Assembly (NCBI GenBank): GCA_019455325.1
Contig: JACFMQ010000006.1
Span: forward strand, 1 to 64,000
DNA length: 64,000 nucleotides
Reading direction: 5' to 3'
Origin: Rhodocyclaceae bacterium
Lineage (GTDB): Bacteria; Pseudomonadota; Gammaproteobacteria; Burkholderiales; Rhodocyclaceae
The position numbers were made by a program, and so were the translations under genes. Positions 1-8,134 of the stretch are shown piece by piece. Below the pieces are notes generated by a model. That model saw only the letters and a program-made list of their open reading frames with translations, did not search any database and had not been told where the DNA came from. Position 1 is the stretch's first letter. Each line of letters opens with the position of its first letter.

Positions 1-186
1 AACTGCCTGAAGGCCGAGAACATCTACTACATCGGCGACCTGATCCAGCGCACCGAGAACGAGCTGCTGAAGACGCCGAACCTCGGCCGCAAGTCGCTCA
101 ACGAAATCAAGGAAGTTCTGGCCGCGCGCGGCCTGACCCTGGGCATGAAGCTCGAAAACTGGCCGCCGGCCGGTCTCGAGAAGTAA
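1..186 (+). CDS. rpoA: RNA polymerase alpha subunit, C-terminal fragment (5' end outside window)
   Basis: The window opens in frame inside this gene; 61 codons and a TAA stop remain. The residues include [17 protein letters not shown], then [12 protein letters not shown] and GMKLENWPP, which is the helix-hairpin-helix part of the alpha C-terminal domain. This domain contacts UP elements and activators. rplQ follows after 33 nt, the standard rpsD-rpoA-rplQ order in proteobacteria. The fragment is cut by the window edge, not by mutation. Confidence 0.97.
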   Translation, partial: NCLKAENIYYIGDLIQRTENELLKTPNLGRKSLNEIKEVLAARGLTLGMKLENWPPAGLEK

Positions 187-219
187 TCCCGGCGGGACTG
201 AAACAGAGAGGAACACGAA

Positions 220-618
220 ATGCGTCACCGTTTGGGACTTCGCAAACTCAACCGTACCAGCAGCCATCGCCTGGCGATGCTGCGCAACATGAGCGTCTCG
301 CTGCTCCGGCACGAAGCGATCAAGACGACGCTGCCCAAGGCCAAGGAACTGCGCCGCGTCGTCGAGCCGCTGATCACGCTCGGCAAGAAGCCGTCGCTGG
401 CCAACCGCCGTCTGGCCTTCGACCGTCTGCGCGACCGCGACATCGTCGTCAAGCTGTTCGACGAGCTGGGCCCGCGCTTTGCCAGCCGCAACGGCGGCTA
501 CCTGCGCATCCTCAAGTGCGGCTTCCGCGTCGGCGACAACGCGCCGATGGCCTACGTCGAGCTGCTCGACCGGCCCGAGCCGACCGAGGCGCCCGCCGAG
601 GTCGCCGAAGCCGCCTGA
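220..618 (+). CDS. rplQ: 50S ribosomal protein L17
   Basis: A 132-residue L17 protein of the large ribosomal subunit. It begins [17 protein letters not shown], the conserved L17 N-terminus, and contains the basic [17 protein letters not shown] stretch. The length is normal for the family, with a short Glu/Ala-rich tail. AGAGAGGAA lies just upstream of the ATG. It is the last gene of the alpha operon and is followed by a strong terminator. Confidence 0.98.
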   Translation: MRHRLGLRKLNRTSSHRLAMLRNMSVSLLRHEAIKTTLPKAKELRRVVEPLITLGKKPSLANRRLAFDRLRDRDIVVKLFDELGPRFASRNGGYLRILKCGFRVGDNAPMAYVELLDRPEPTEAPAEVAEAA

Positions 619-636
619 TTCGCGGACGCTCCATGG

Positions 637-667
637 AAAAAGCCAGGCTGCGGCCTGGCTTTTTTTT
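637..667. terminator. Rho-independent terminator after rplQ
   Basis: AGCCAGGC and GCCTGGCT form an 8-bp GC-rich stem around a TGCG loop. It is preceded by five A and followed by seven T. The flanking A and T tracts let it work in both directions, so it can also end the minus-strand transcript whose last gene stops at 692. Confidence 0.93.
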
Positions 668-691
668 CGGCGGAGCCCGTCACCGGGCGTT

Positions 692-2242
692 TCAGGTCGG
701 GCAGTCGAGGAGCAGCAGCGACACGTCGTCCTGGGCCGGCGCCTCGGCGAGGTGGCCGAGCAGCGCCGCCTGGACGGCGTCGCGCCGCGCGGCGGGGGCA
801 ATGCCGGCGAGGGCGGCGAGCAGCCGCTCGCGGCCGAAGCGGGTGCCGTCCGGCGCCTCCGCCTCGAGCAGCCCGTCGGAGTACAGCACCAGTTGCGCCG
901 GCGCCCGCCATTCGAAAACGTCGGGCCGGCAGTCGATCTTCCGGCTGTCGACGATGCCGAGCGGCAGCTCGCGCGCCGTGAACTCCTGCAGAACGTCGCC
1001 GGCGACATCGACCAGGCAGGCGTTCGGCATGCCGCCCACCCAAATCTCTCCGCGCCTTTGCGCGGGGTCCAGGCAGACCAGCGTGGCGCCGACGAAATGG
1101 CCGACTGGCAGCGCGTCGCGCAACTGCTGGTTGATTTCGGCAAGCATTGCCGACAGCGCCGCACCGCTGGGCACGAGGCGGTAGAACAGCGTCAGCAGCG
1201 GCACCGTGCTGATCGCCGCCGCCAGTCCGTGGCCGGTGGCGTCGGCGAGCAGCGCATAGAGGCGTCCGTCCGGCGCGCGCGCCGCGGCCAGCGCGTCGCC
1301 GCTGAAGTTCTGCGCCGGCGACAGCCAGTAGCCGAGCGCCGGATCGTCGAGGCCCCGGCGCATCAACTGGCGCTCCATCAGCGACATGGCCAGCGCCTTC
1401 TCCTCCTCCGTCTGTTCGTAGTAGCGCTGCAGGCGTTCGGCGTTGTCGCGGAGCAGCGATTCGGAACGGTGCCGCTCGCTGATGTCGCGGATGACGCCGA
1501 TGAACATCCGCCGGTCCTTGAGGCGCACCTCGCTGATGCGGATCTCCGCCGGGAAGATCGAGCCGTCCCGGCGCTGCGCCGGAATCTCGCGGGTCGTGCC
1601 GATGATCCGCGGCGGCCCGCCGGAAACGTATTCGCGCACGTAGCCGTCGTGCCGGCTGCGGTACGGCTCCGGACAGAGCACGTTCACGTTCTGGCCGACG
1701 AGCTCTTCCGCGCGCCAGCCGAACAGATCTTCGACGGAGCGGTTGCACGAGGTGATGCTGGCGTCGGCATCGATCGTCACGATCGCCTCGAGGACGTTGT
1801 CCGAGATCGTCTGCAGGTGCCGCAGGGTGTCGTGCGCCGTCTGCTGCAGCGCCAGCATGCGCTGCATCGAGCGGACCTTCGCTTCGAGAACGACGAAATT
1901 GATCGGCTTCGACAGGTAGTCGTCGCCGCCGGCCTCCAGTCCGCCGACGAGATTTTCGTCGCGGTCCAGCGCCGACAGGAAGATGACCGGCACCCAGCGT
2001 TCCGACGGCAGCGCGCGGATGCGCTTCGTCGCTTCCAGTCCGCCCATCACCGGCATCATGATGTCCATCAGGATGGCGTCCGGCCGGTGCGCCTCGTACT
2101 GCGCCACCGCGACCTCGCCGTTCTCCGCCGCGACCGTCGTGTGGCCGAGCTTCTGCAGGAAGGCCTGCAGAAGCTGTAGGTTGGTCCGGCTATCGTCCAC
2201 CGTGAGGATCTTCAGCTTCGGCAGCTTTTCCATTTCCGCCAT
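692..2242 (-). CDS. Response regulator with PAS and PP2C/SpoIIE phosphatase domains
   Basis: A 516-residue cytoplasmic protein with three domains. Residues ~10-130 are a receiver domain (VDD near 15, phosphoacceptor D60 in [14 protein letters not shown]). Residues ~145-270 are a PAS domain. Residues ~305-515 are a SpoIIE/RsbU-type PP2C phosphatase with [19 protein letters not shown] and a C-terminal QDDVS metal-binding motif. Proteins of this build dephosphorylate anti-anti-sigma (STAS) proteins when activated. It is the last gene of a minus-strand run, 2 nt after the RsbW-like regulator. The target STAS protein is not in the immediate neighbourhood. Function as a switch phosphatase is inference from domains. 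Confidence 0.9.
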   Translation of the reverse strand: MAEMEKLPKLKILTVDDSRTNLQLLQAFLQKLGHTTVAAENGEVAVAQYEAHRPDAILMDIMMPVMGGLEATKRIRALPSERWVPVIFLSALDRDENLVGGLEAGGDDYLSKPINFVVLEAKVRSMQRMLALQQTAHDTLRHLQTISDNVLEAIVTIDADASITSCNRSVEDLFGWRAEELVGQNVNVLCPEPYRSRHDGYVREYVSGGPPRIIGTTREIPAQRRDGSIFPAEIRISEVRLKDRRMFIGVIRDISERHRSESLLRDNAERLQRYYEQTEEEKALAMSLMERQLMRRGLDDPALGYWLSPAQNFSGDALAAARAPDGRLYALLADATGHGLAAAISTVPLLTLFYRLVPSGAALSAMLAEINQQLRDALPVGHFVGATLVCLDPAQRRGEIWVGGMPNACLVDVAGDVLQEFTARELPLGIVDSRKIDCRPDVFEWRAPAQLVLYSDGLLEAEAPDGTRFGRERLLAALAGIAPAARRDAVQAALLGHLAEAPAQDDVSLLLLDCPT

Positions 2243-2244
2243 CC

Positions 2245-3135
2245 CTAGGCGTCCTTCAGCCAGGCGACGACGGTGTTGCCGCAGCCTTCGTAGTTCAGCG
2301 AATCGAACCCTGCCAGCCGGGCGAGGGCGATGCCGCGGCCGTTCGGGTCGAAGGCGCGCGCCGGGTCGAAGTCCAGGTAGGGCGTCCAGTCGAAGCCCGC
2401 GCCCTCGTCGGTGATGCGCAGGCGGAGGCCGTCGCCGTCGCGGTAAAGCAGCACGCGTACGCGCTTCTCCTGGTTCTCGGGCAGTTCGAGGCGGCGCTGC
2501 ACCTCTTCCAGCCAGCGATCCTCGCGTTTCAACTGCGCCTTTTCATCGTAGCCGATGCCGAGGTTGCCGTGCTCGATGGCATTGACGAGCAGCTCGGAAA
2601 TGCCGAGCACGGCGGCATCCGGACGTTGGCAGGCGTGCGCGAGAAAGGCCGCGAGCGTGCTTGCCTCGTCGATCGTGCGCAGGCGGAACTCGGCGTTGGT
2701 GAGCAACAGCAGCGCATCGTCGTAGCGCGCCAGCGCCTTCTGCAGCCGGCGCTGACTCTCCGCATCGGCCAGCGCGCCGCGCACGATGGAGAGCAGCGAG
2801 TCCCGCTCGTAAGGCTTCACGAGATAGTAGTGAGCGCCGGCCGCGAGCCCTTCGCGCACCTGCTCGGGATCGCCGGCCGCCGTCTGCATGATCACCGGGA
2901 TGCCGGCGAAGCGCGGGTCGGCCTTGATCCGCCGCAGCAGCGCCATGCCGTCGAGGACCGGCATCATGCGGTCGAGGATGACCGCATCGTAGGCGCCGCC
3001 GCCGTCCATCAGCCGCCAGGCTTCTTCGCCGTCGCCGGCGGTGTCGAGGGCGTAGCCGAGTCCGTCGAAGTACTCGCCGATGATTTCCAGGTTGAAAGGC
3101 TCGTCGTCGACGACGAGCAGGCGGAAAGGATTCAT
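2245..3135 (-). CDS. Response regulator with RsbW-like HATPase domain
   Basis: A 296-residue protein. Residues ~5-125 are a receiver domain (VVDDEP, phosphoacceptor D55 in VILDRMMP, VKPYE). The C-terminal ~150 residues are an anti-sigma-kinase-type ATPase domain, with the N-box-like SELLVNAIEHGN, a G1 box DEGAGFDW and a glycine-rich NGRGIALARL segment. RsbW-type domains phosphorylate STAS proteins and may sequester sigma factors. The ATG overlaps the stop of the histidine kinase by 4 nt, so the kinase is the likely phosphodonor. Together with the next gene (PP2C) it gives a kinase/phosphatase pair under receiver control. Confidence 0.9.
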   Translation of the reverse strand: MNPFRLLVVDDEPFNLEIIGEYFDGLGYALDTAGDGEEAWRLMDGGGAYDAVILDRMMPVLDGMALLRRIKADPRFAGIPVIMQTAAGDPEQVREGLAAGAHYYLVKPYERDSLLSIVRGALADAESQRRLQKALARYDDALLLLTNAEFRLRTIDEASTLAAFLAHACQRPDAAVLGISELLVNAIEHGNLGIGYDEKAQLKREDRWLEEVQRRLELPENQEKRVRVLLYRDGDGLRLRITDEGAGFDWTPYLDFDPARAFDPNGRGIALARLAGFDSLNYEGCGNTVVAWLKDA

Positions 3136-5384
3136 TGCCGGTTTCCTCGGTGCGGTGGCGGCATCTCGCGCGGCAGCACGATGCTGAACGAAGCGCCGCC
3201 GTCCGGATTATTGCACGCACCGATGCTGCCCCGGTGCTCGCGCATGATCTCCCGGCAGATCGACAGGCCGAGGCCGGTGCCGCCCGCACCGGTGCTGGTC
3301 CAACTGCTCTGGACGAATTTCTCGAAGATGGATTCCAGCTCGCCCTCCGGAATGCCGGGACCGGCGTCGTGCACGGCGATCTGCAGCGCCGCCACGTCGC
3401 CGACGTCGGTCGCTCGCCGGCCCCGCGCCAGCCGGGCGTCGGTCAGCTCGACGCGGACGCGGCCGCCGGCCGGCGAGAATTTCACCGCGTTCGACACCAT
3501 GTTGCGGATCACCTGCGCCAGCCGGCCGGCGTCGACCGCGGCGCGCGTATTCTGCGCTGCCGCGTCGATCTCCAGCCGGACCCCGCGTTCGCCCGCCATC
3601 GGTTCGAATTCGGCGAGCGTCTCGCGCACGATCGGCAGTGCGTCCTGCACGCTCGGCACGATCCGCATCTTGCCCGCTTCCAGCTTGGCCAGGTCGAGCA
3701 GGTCGTTCACCAGCGCCAGCAGCCGGCTGCCGCTCTGCTGGATGCGCTCGAAGTAGTGGGCGAGCTTTTCCTGCTGCGCCGCATGCGCCCGCTGGCTGCC
3801 GAGCGCGGCGAAGCTGAGCACGGAATGCAGCGGCGTGCGCAGCTCGTGCGACATGTTCGCCAGGGCCGCGGATTTCGCCTCGCTCGCCTGCTCCGCGGTT
3901 TCCTTCGCGCGCACCAGGTCGGCGGTGCGCTCCTCGACCATCTCCTGCAGGCGGTCGCGGTGGCGGAGAAGCTCGGCCTCGGCCAGCCGGCGCTCGGTGA
4001 TGTCGCTGGTCGAGCCGACCAGGCGCAGCGGCCGTCCGGCATCGTCGCGCACGCCCTGCGCATGCGAGCTGAGCCAGATCCACTCGCCGTCGCCCCGGCG
4101 GAAGCGGTATTCGACGCGATACGGCCGATCTTCCGAGAAATGCTCGGCCAGCGCCGCATCCAGCTTTGCTCGATCGTCCGGGTGGACGCAGGCGAGGAAG
4201 CGCTCGGGCCAATCGACGTCGGCGTCTCCCGGGTGGCCGAGCATCGCCTTCAGCCGTTCCGAGTGCCACAGCGTGCCGCGAACGAGATCGTGATCCCAGA
4301 GGCCTTCGCTGGCGCCCTCGGCGGCGAGCTTGAAGCGCTCCTCGGAGAGGCGGAGCTCGCGCGTCATGTCGACGGCCAGGCGTTCGGCGCGCTCGCGGTG
4401 CCAGGTCTGCGCGCGGGCAGCGGCGCCGAGCAGGATGCTGATCGTCAGGCCGACGATGAGGAGGGCGATGCTTTCCCGGGGCGGCGGGGCGTGTCCGGCC
4501 GAGACGAACTGGAGCTGCCAGTTGCGCTGGCCGAACTCGATCTCGCGCCGCTCGACGACGTGGCCGTCGACGCCGGGTTCGTGAAGCAGGCGCGGCACCG
4601 CGTCCGCGTCCGGTGAATTGAACGATTCGTCGTCGAGCACGCGCAGCGCCAGCGCGTTTTCGCGGGCGTGGTGCAGCGCGGCCAGCAGCGCGTCGATGCG
4701 GATGACGGCGAAGGCGACGCCGGCGAAGGCCCGGCGCCGATCGGCCACGGTCTCGATGGCACGGCTGCGGTCATAGATGGGCAGGGCCAGCAGCAGCCCG
4801 CCGGCGCTTTCCTCCGTGCCGAGCAGTTCGCCGAGCGTCAGGCGGCGGCTGAGGACGATGCCGTCGTAGTCCCGCGCCCGGTCGATGGCCGCCGCCCGGG
4901 ACGGGTCGGCAGACAGGTCGAGCGCCAGCGGCAGCGCGCCGGCCGGCGCCACGTGGCGTATCGGCAGGGAGGCCGCGGCGCTGCCCTCGGCGTGGCGGTC
5001 GCGGCGCGGCGCATAGCCGTAGGCGACGACGCCGGGCAGGGGGCGGTTCAGATGCAGCCGGCGCGTGAAGAGCCGCCACTCGCTTTCGCTCACCGCATCC
5101 TGCGTCGCGTGCAAGGCCTGGATGGCGCGCAACTGCTGCGCCGGCCGCTCCAGCGCCACCCGCAGCTCGGCGCTGATCAGCGCGGCGTCGCGGGCGATCT
5201 GCGTTTGCTGCTCCAGGCGGCTCCTGTGCCGGTCGTACTGGAAGACGGCGAGCGTCATGCCCAGGCTGAGCAGGAAGACGAGCAGCGGAAAGGCCCGGGC
5301 GGCGATGCCCGCCTGCGTCCCGGCGGCGGCCTTGGCCGCGGCCGGCGACATGCTGCGGGAGATGCGCGGCGCGGCGTTCAGCAT
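3132..5384 (-). CDS. Membrane sensor histidine kinase (CHASE-like sensor, PAS, HisKA, HATPase)
   Basis: A 750-residue kinase. A first membrane helix (FPLLVFLLSLGMTLAVF, ~32-50) is followed by a periplasmic region resembling CHASE, a second helix (IALLIVGLTISILLG), a PAS/PAC domain ending in GSTSDITERR, and a HisKA domain with phosphoacceptor H513 in NMSHELRTP. The HATPase domain carries NMVSNAVKFSP, DAGPGIP and GGTGLGLSI. I chose the ATG at 5384 because it overlaps the stop of the ABC gene by 7 nt and gives a typical N-terminus; the frame stays open upstream but only inside the ABC gene. Ligand unknown. It probably signals to the two receiver proteins downstream. Confidence 0.9.
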   Translation of the reverse strand: MLNAAPRISRSMSPAAAKAAAGTQAGIAARAFPLLVFLLSLGMTLAVFQYDRHRSRLEQQTQIARDAALISAELRVALERPAQQLRAIQALHATQDAVSESEWRLFTRRLHLNRPLPGVVAYGYAPRRDRHAEGSAAASLPIRHVAPAGALPLALDLSADPSRAAAIDRARDYDGIVLSRRLTLGELLGTEESAGGLLLALPIYDRSRAIETVADRRRAFAGVAFAVIRIDALLAALHHARENALALRVLDDESFNSPDADAVPRLLHEPGVDGHVVERREIEFGQRNWQLQFVSAGHAPPPRESIALLIVGLTISILLGAAARAQTWHRERAERLAVDMTRELRLSEERFKLAAEGASEGLWDHDLVRGTLWHSERLKAMLGHPGDADVDWPERFLACVHPDDRAKLDAALAEHFSEDRPYRVEYRFRRGDGEWIWLSSHAQGVRDDAGRPLRLVGSTSDITERRLAEAELLRHRDRLQEMVEERTADLVRAKETAEQASEAKSAALANMSHELRTPLHSVLSFAALGSQRAHAAQQEKLAHYFERIQQSGSRLLALVNDLLDLAKLEAGKMRIVPSVQDALPIVRETLAEFEPMAGERGVRLEIDAAAQNTRAAVDAGRLAQVIRNMVSNAVKFSPAGGRVRVELTDARLARGRRATDVGDVAALQIAVHDAGPGIPEGELESIFEKFVQSSWTSTGAGGTGLGLSICREIMREHRGSIGACNNPDGGASFSIVLPREMPPPHRGNRQ

Positions 5385-7213
5385 GCGGCGGCCAGCGCGT
5401 CCGCTTCGCCGTCGTCGCGCGCCTCTTCCTGCTGCTGCAACAGCCACATCCGCGCGTAGGCGCCGGCGGCGGCGAGCAGTTCGGCGTGCGTGCCGCGCTC
5501 GACGATGCGCCCGGCCTCCATGACCAGGATCTCGTCGGCGTCCTTCACCGTCGACAGGCGGTGGGCGACGATCAGCGTCGTCCGTCCGCGCGCCGCCGCC
5601 TCCATGCTGGACTGGATGGCCCGCTCGGTCTTCGAGTCGAGCGCCGACGTGGCTTCGTCGAAGATCAGGATCGGCGGGTTCTTGAGCAGCGCGCGGGCGA
5701 TCGCCACGCGCTGCTTCTCGCCGCCGGAGAGCTTCAGCCCGCGTTCGCCGACGCGCGATTCGTAGCCCTCGGGCAGGTCGGCGATGAAGTCGTGCAACTG
5801 CGCCGCCCGCGCCGCCGCCTCGATTTCCGCTTCGCTCGCGTCCGGGCGACCGTAGCGGATGTTGTGGCGGATCGTGTCGTTGAACAGCACCGTGTCCTGC
5901 GGCACGATGCCGATCGCCGCGCGCAGGCTCGCCTGCTTCAGCCGCCGGATGTCCTCGCCGCCGACCAGGATGCGGCCGTCGCCGACGTCGTAGAAGCGGT
6001 AGAGCAGGCGCGCCAGCGTCGACTTGCCGGCGCCGGAGTGGCCGACGACGGCAACGGTCTGGCCGGGGGCGATGGCGAAGTCGACGTCGTCGAGGATGCG
6101 CCGCGCCTTCTCGTAGGCGAAGCCGACCCGCTCGAAGCGGACGGCCAGCGGTCCGCCGGGTAGGTCGCGCGCATCCGGCGCGTCGGTGACCTCGCGGTTC
6201 TCGGCGAGCAGGTCGAACATGCGCTCGATGTCGGCGAGCGCCTGGCGGATCTCGCGGTAGACGATGCCGAGGAAGTTGAGCGGCGCATAGAGCTGGATCA
6301 GGAAGGCGTTGACCAGCACCAGGTCGCCGATGGTCATTGTGCCGTCCACGACGCCGCTTGCCGCGTGCCACATCATCACCGTCACGCCGACGGCGATGAT
6401 CGCCTGCTGGCCGAGGTTCAGCCACGAAAGCGAGATCTGGCTGGTGGTCGCCGCGTCTTCCCACTTCTGCAGTTGCTCGTCGTAGCGGCGCGCCTCGTAG
6501 GCCTCGTTGCTGAAGTACTTCACCGTCTCGTAGTTGAGCAGGCTGTCGATGGCGCGCGTGTTGGCCGCCGAGTCGGTCTCGTTCATCGTCCGCCGGATGG
6601 CCATGCGCCAGTTGCTGACGACGACCGTGAACACGATGTAGGCCGAGATCGAGGCGAGCGTGATCAGCGCGAAGACGACGTCGTACTGGACGAACAGCAC
6701 GCCGAGCACCAGGCCGACCTCGACCAGCGTCGGCAGGATCGAATAGAGGGTGTAGCTGATCAGCGCCGAGATCGAGCGGGTGCCGCGCTCGATGTCGCGC
6801 GAGACGCCGCCGGTCTGCCGGTCGAGGTGGAAGCGCAGCGACAGCGCGTGCAGGTGGCGGAAGACCTCGAGCGCGATGCGCCGCACCGCCTGCTGCGTGA
6901 CGCGGGCGAAGAGAATCTCGCGCAGCTCGGTAAACAGCGAGGACGAGAAGCGCAGCGCGCCGTAGAGCAGCAGCAGGCCGACCGGCAGCGCCAGCAGTTG
7001 TTGCTCCGGCGTCATGCCGTCGATCATCTCCTTGAAGACCAGCGGCACGCCGACGTTGGCCAGCTTCGCCGCGAACAGGCAGGACAGCGCGAGCAGGACG
7101 CGCCAGCGATAGCGCCAGAGATAGGGAAAGAGCAGGCGGACGGTGCGCCAAGCGTGTGTTTCGGAAGGGGGGCGGTCGGCGCCTGGAGGCTTCGGCGGCA
7201 GGTTGCGGGACAT
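5378..7213 (-). CDS. Atm1/HMT1-type ABC exporter (permease-ATPase half transporter)
   Basis: A 611-residue half transporter with an N-terminal six-helix membrane domain and a C-terminal ATPase. The segment SLLNYETVKYFSNE is the signature of the Atm1/ABCB7/HMT1 group, which exports glutathione-linked sulfur species or heavy-metal conjugates. Walker A is VVGHSGAGKST, the ABC signature LSGGEKQR, Walker B ILIFDEATSALD and the H-loop AHRLST. The length matches bacterial Atm1 (about 600). Its end overlaps the sensor kinase by 7 nt, so it is probably cotranscribed with the signalling genes. Substrate cannot be read from sequence. Confidence 0.92.
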   Translation of the reverse strand: MSRNLPPKPPGADRPPSETHAWRTVRLLFPYLWRYRWRVLLALSCLFAAKLANVGVPLVFKEMIDGMTPEQQLLALPVGLLLLYGALRFSSSLFTELREILFARVTQQAVRRIALEVFRHLHALSLRFHLDRQTGGVSRDIERGTRSISALISYTLYSILPTLVEVGLVLGVLFVQYDVVFALITLASISAYIVFTVVVSNWRMAIRRTMNETDSAANTRAIDSLLNYETVKYFSNEAYEARRYDEQLQKWEDAATTSQISLSWLNLGQQAIIAVGVTVMMWHAASGVVDGTMTIGDLVLVNAFLIQLYAPLNFLGIVYREIRQALADIERMFDLLAENREVTDAPDARDLPGGPLAVRFERVGFAYEKARRILDDVDFAIAPGQTVAVVGHSGAGKSTLARLLYRFYDVGDGRILVGGEDIRRLKQASLRAAIGIVPQDTVLFNDTIRHNIRYGRPDASEAEIEAAARAAQLHDFIADLPEGYESRVGERGLKLSGGEKQRVAIARALLKNPPILIFDEATSALDSKTERAIQSSMEAAARGRTTLIVAHRLSTVKDADEILVMEAGRIVERGTHAELLAAAGAYARMWLLQQQEEARDDGEADALAAAC

Positions 7214-7313
7214 GTCGGGGAGCAGGCTGTTCTTTCTTTCGATCGACAGTATGCCTTGCCGGCGCAGGCGGCGACAGCGACGACGGAAATTTCAAAAAGT
7301 GTTCAAAAAGTGC

Positions 7314-7342
7314 TTGCCTTCGTCTCAGGTCACACATATGAT
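7314..7342 (+). promoter_or_regulatory. Sigma70 promoter of the TetR-fadE operon
   Basis: TTGCCT at 7314-7319 and TATGAT at 7337-7342 are separated by exactly 17 nt. The palindromic operator begins at the next base, so a bound repressor would cover the start site. The gene downstream is the TetR regulator itself, implying autoregulation. Confidence 0.75.
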
Positions 7343-7359
7343 TTAAACGAACGTTTGAA
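7343..7359. promoter_or_regulatory. Palindromic operator, PsrA/FadP-like, copy 1
   Basis: TTAAACGAACGTTTGAA contains AAACG-AA-CGTTT, a perfect inverted repeat. The whole 17-bp sequence is the exact reverse complement of 17271-17287 in front of the fadN-type gene. It fits the published PsrA motif style (G/C)AAAC-N4-GTTT(G/C). It abuts the -10 box of the regulator promoter. Confidence 0.8.
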
Positions 7360-7394
7360 CCACGCCCCCGAACCAAGTACACAAGCCCGACCCG

Positions 7395-8111
7395 ATGAGC
7401 GAAGCCAGAACCCTGCCCGATACCCGCGAACGCATCCTCGACGCCGCCGAGCGCCTGTTCATGGAAAGCGGCTACGAAGGCACGTCGATGCGCACGATCA
7501 CCGGCGACGCGGGCGTCAACCTGGCGGCGGTCAACTATCACTTCGGCTCCAAGGAGGCCCTGCTGCGCGAGGTGTTCCGCCGCCGCCTGGCCTGGCTGAA
7601 CAGGGAGCGCCTGCACCGGCTCGACGAGATGGAGGCGCACGCCGGCGGCGAACCGCTCAAGCCGTCGGCGATCCTTTCGGCCTTCTTCGGCGCGCTGCTG
7701 CACATGGGCACCGACGAGTCGCTCGGCGGCATGACCTTCCTGCGCCTGCTCGGCCGGACGCTGACCGAACCGGCCGACTTCATCCGCACCTGTTTCGCCG
7801 GCGAATACGCCGAGGTGGTCGACCGCTACAAGCGCGCGCTTTTCCGCGCGCTGCCGGACGTGCCGCGCGAAGAGATCATCTGGCGCTTCCACCTCATGCT
7901 CGGTGCGATGTCCTATGCCATTTCCGGAACGGACGCGCTGCAGGCGGTCACCGACTGCGAGCTCGACCTGAACAACGACGGCCCGCAGGCCGCCGAACAC
8001 CTGGCGGCACGGGTGATGCCTTTCCTGCTCGGCGGCCTGCGCGCACCGCTGCCGCAGTTTGTGACGAACCAAGAACAGCAGCGCAAACCAGAGCCGAGCA
8101 AAGCGGCCTGA
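7395..8111 (+). CDS. TetR-family regulator of fatty-acid degradation (PsrA/FadP-like)
   Basis: A 238-residue repressor. The N-terminal ~60 residues are a TetR helix-turn-helix domain (RERILDAAERLFMESGYEGTS, then GVNLAAVNYHFGSKEALL). The rest is an all-helical ligand domain of the PsrA type. It is the first gene of a run with FadE 23 nt downstream. Identical palindromes overlie its own promoter and that of the second fad operon. Known PsrA/FadP proteins release DNA on binding long-chain acyl-CoA. I infer the same here from family, site and neighbours; the effector is not shown by sequence. Confidence 0.85.
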   Translation: MSEARTLPDTRERILDAAERLFMESGYEGTSMRTITGDAGVNLAAVNYHFGSKEALLREVFRRRLAWLNRERLHRLDEMEAHAGGEPLKPSAILSAFFGALLHMGTDESLGGMTFLRLLGRTLTEPADFIRTCFAGEYAEVVDRYKRALFRALPDVPREEIIWRFHLMLGAMSYAISGTDALQAVTDCELDLNNDGPQAAEHLAARVMPFLLGGLRAPLPQFVTNQEQQRKPEPSKAA

Positions 8112-8134
8112 CAAGACCATAAAGGAGAACGCAC

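Noticed and set aside
479-2179. A 566-codon plus-strand frame opposite the PP2C regulator
   Set aside because: It is antisense to a gene with clear receiver, PAS and PP2C motifs and shows no recognisable domain.
5385-8120. Extension of the sensor kinase frame far upstream of 5384
   Set aside because: The extra part is an Arg/Ala-rich shadow of the ABC and TetR genes. The start at 5384 gives a normal kinase N-terminus.
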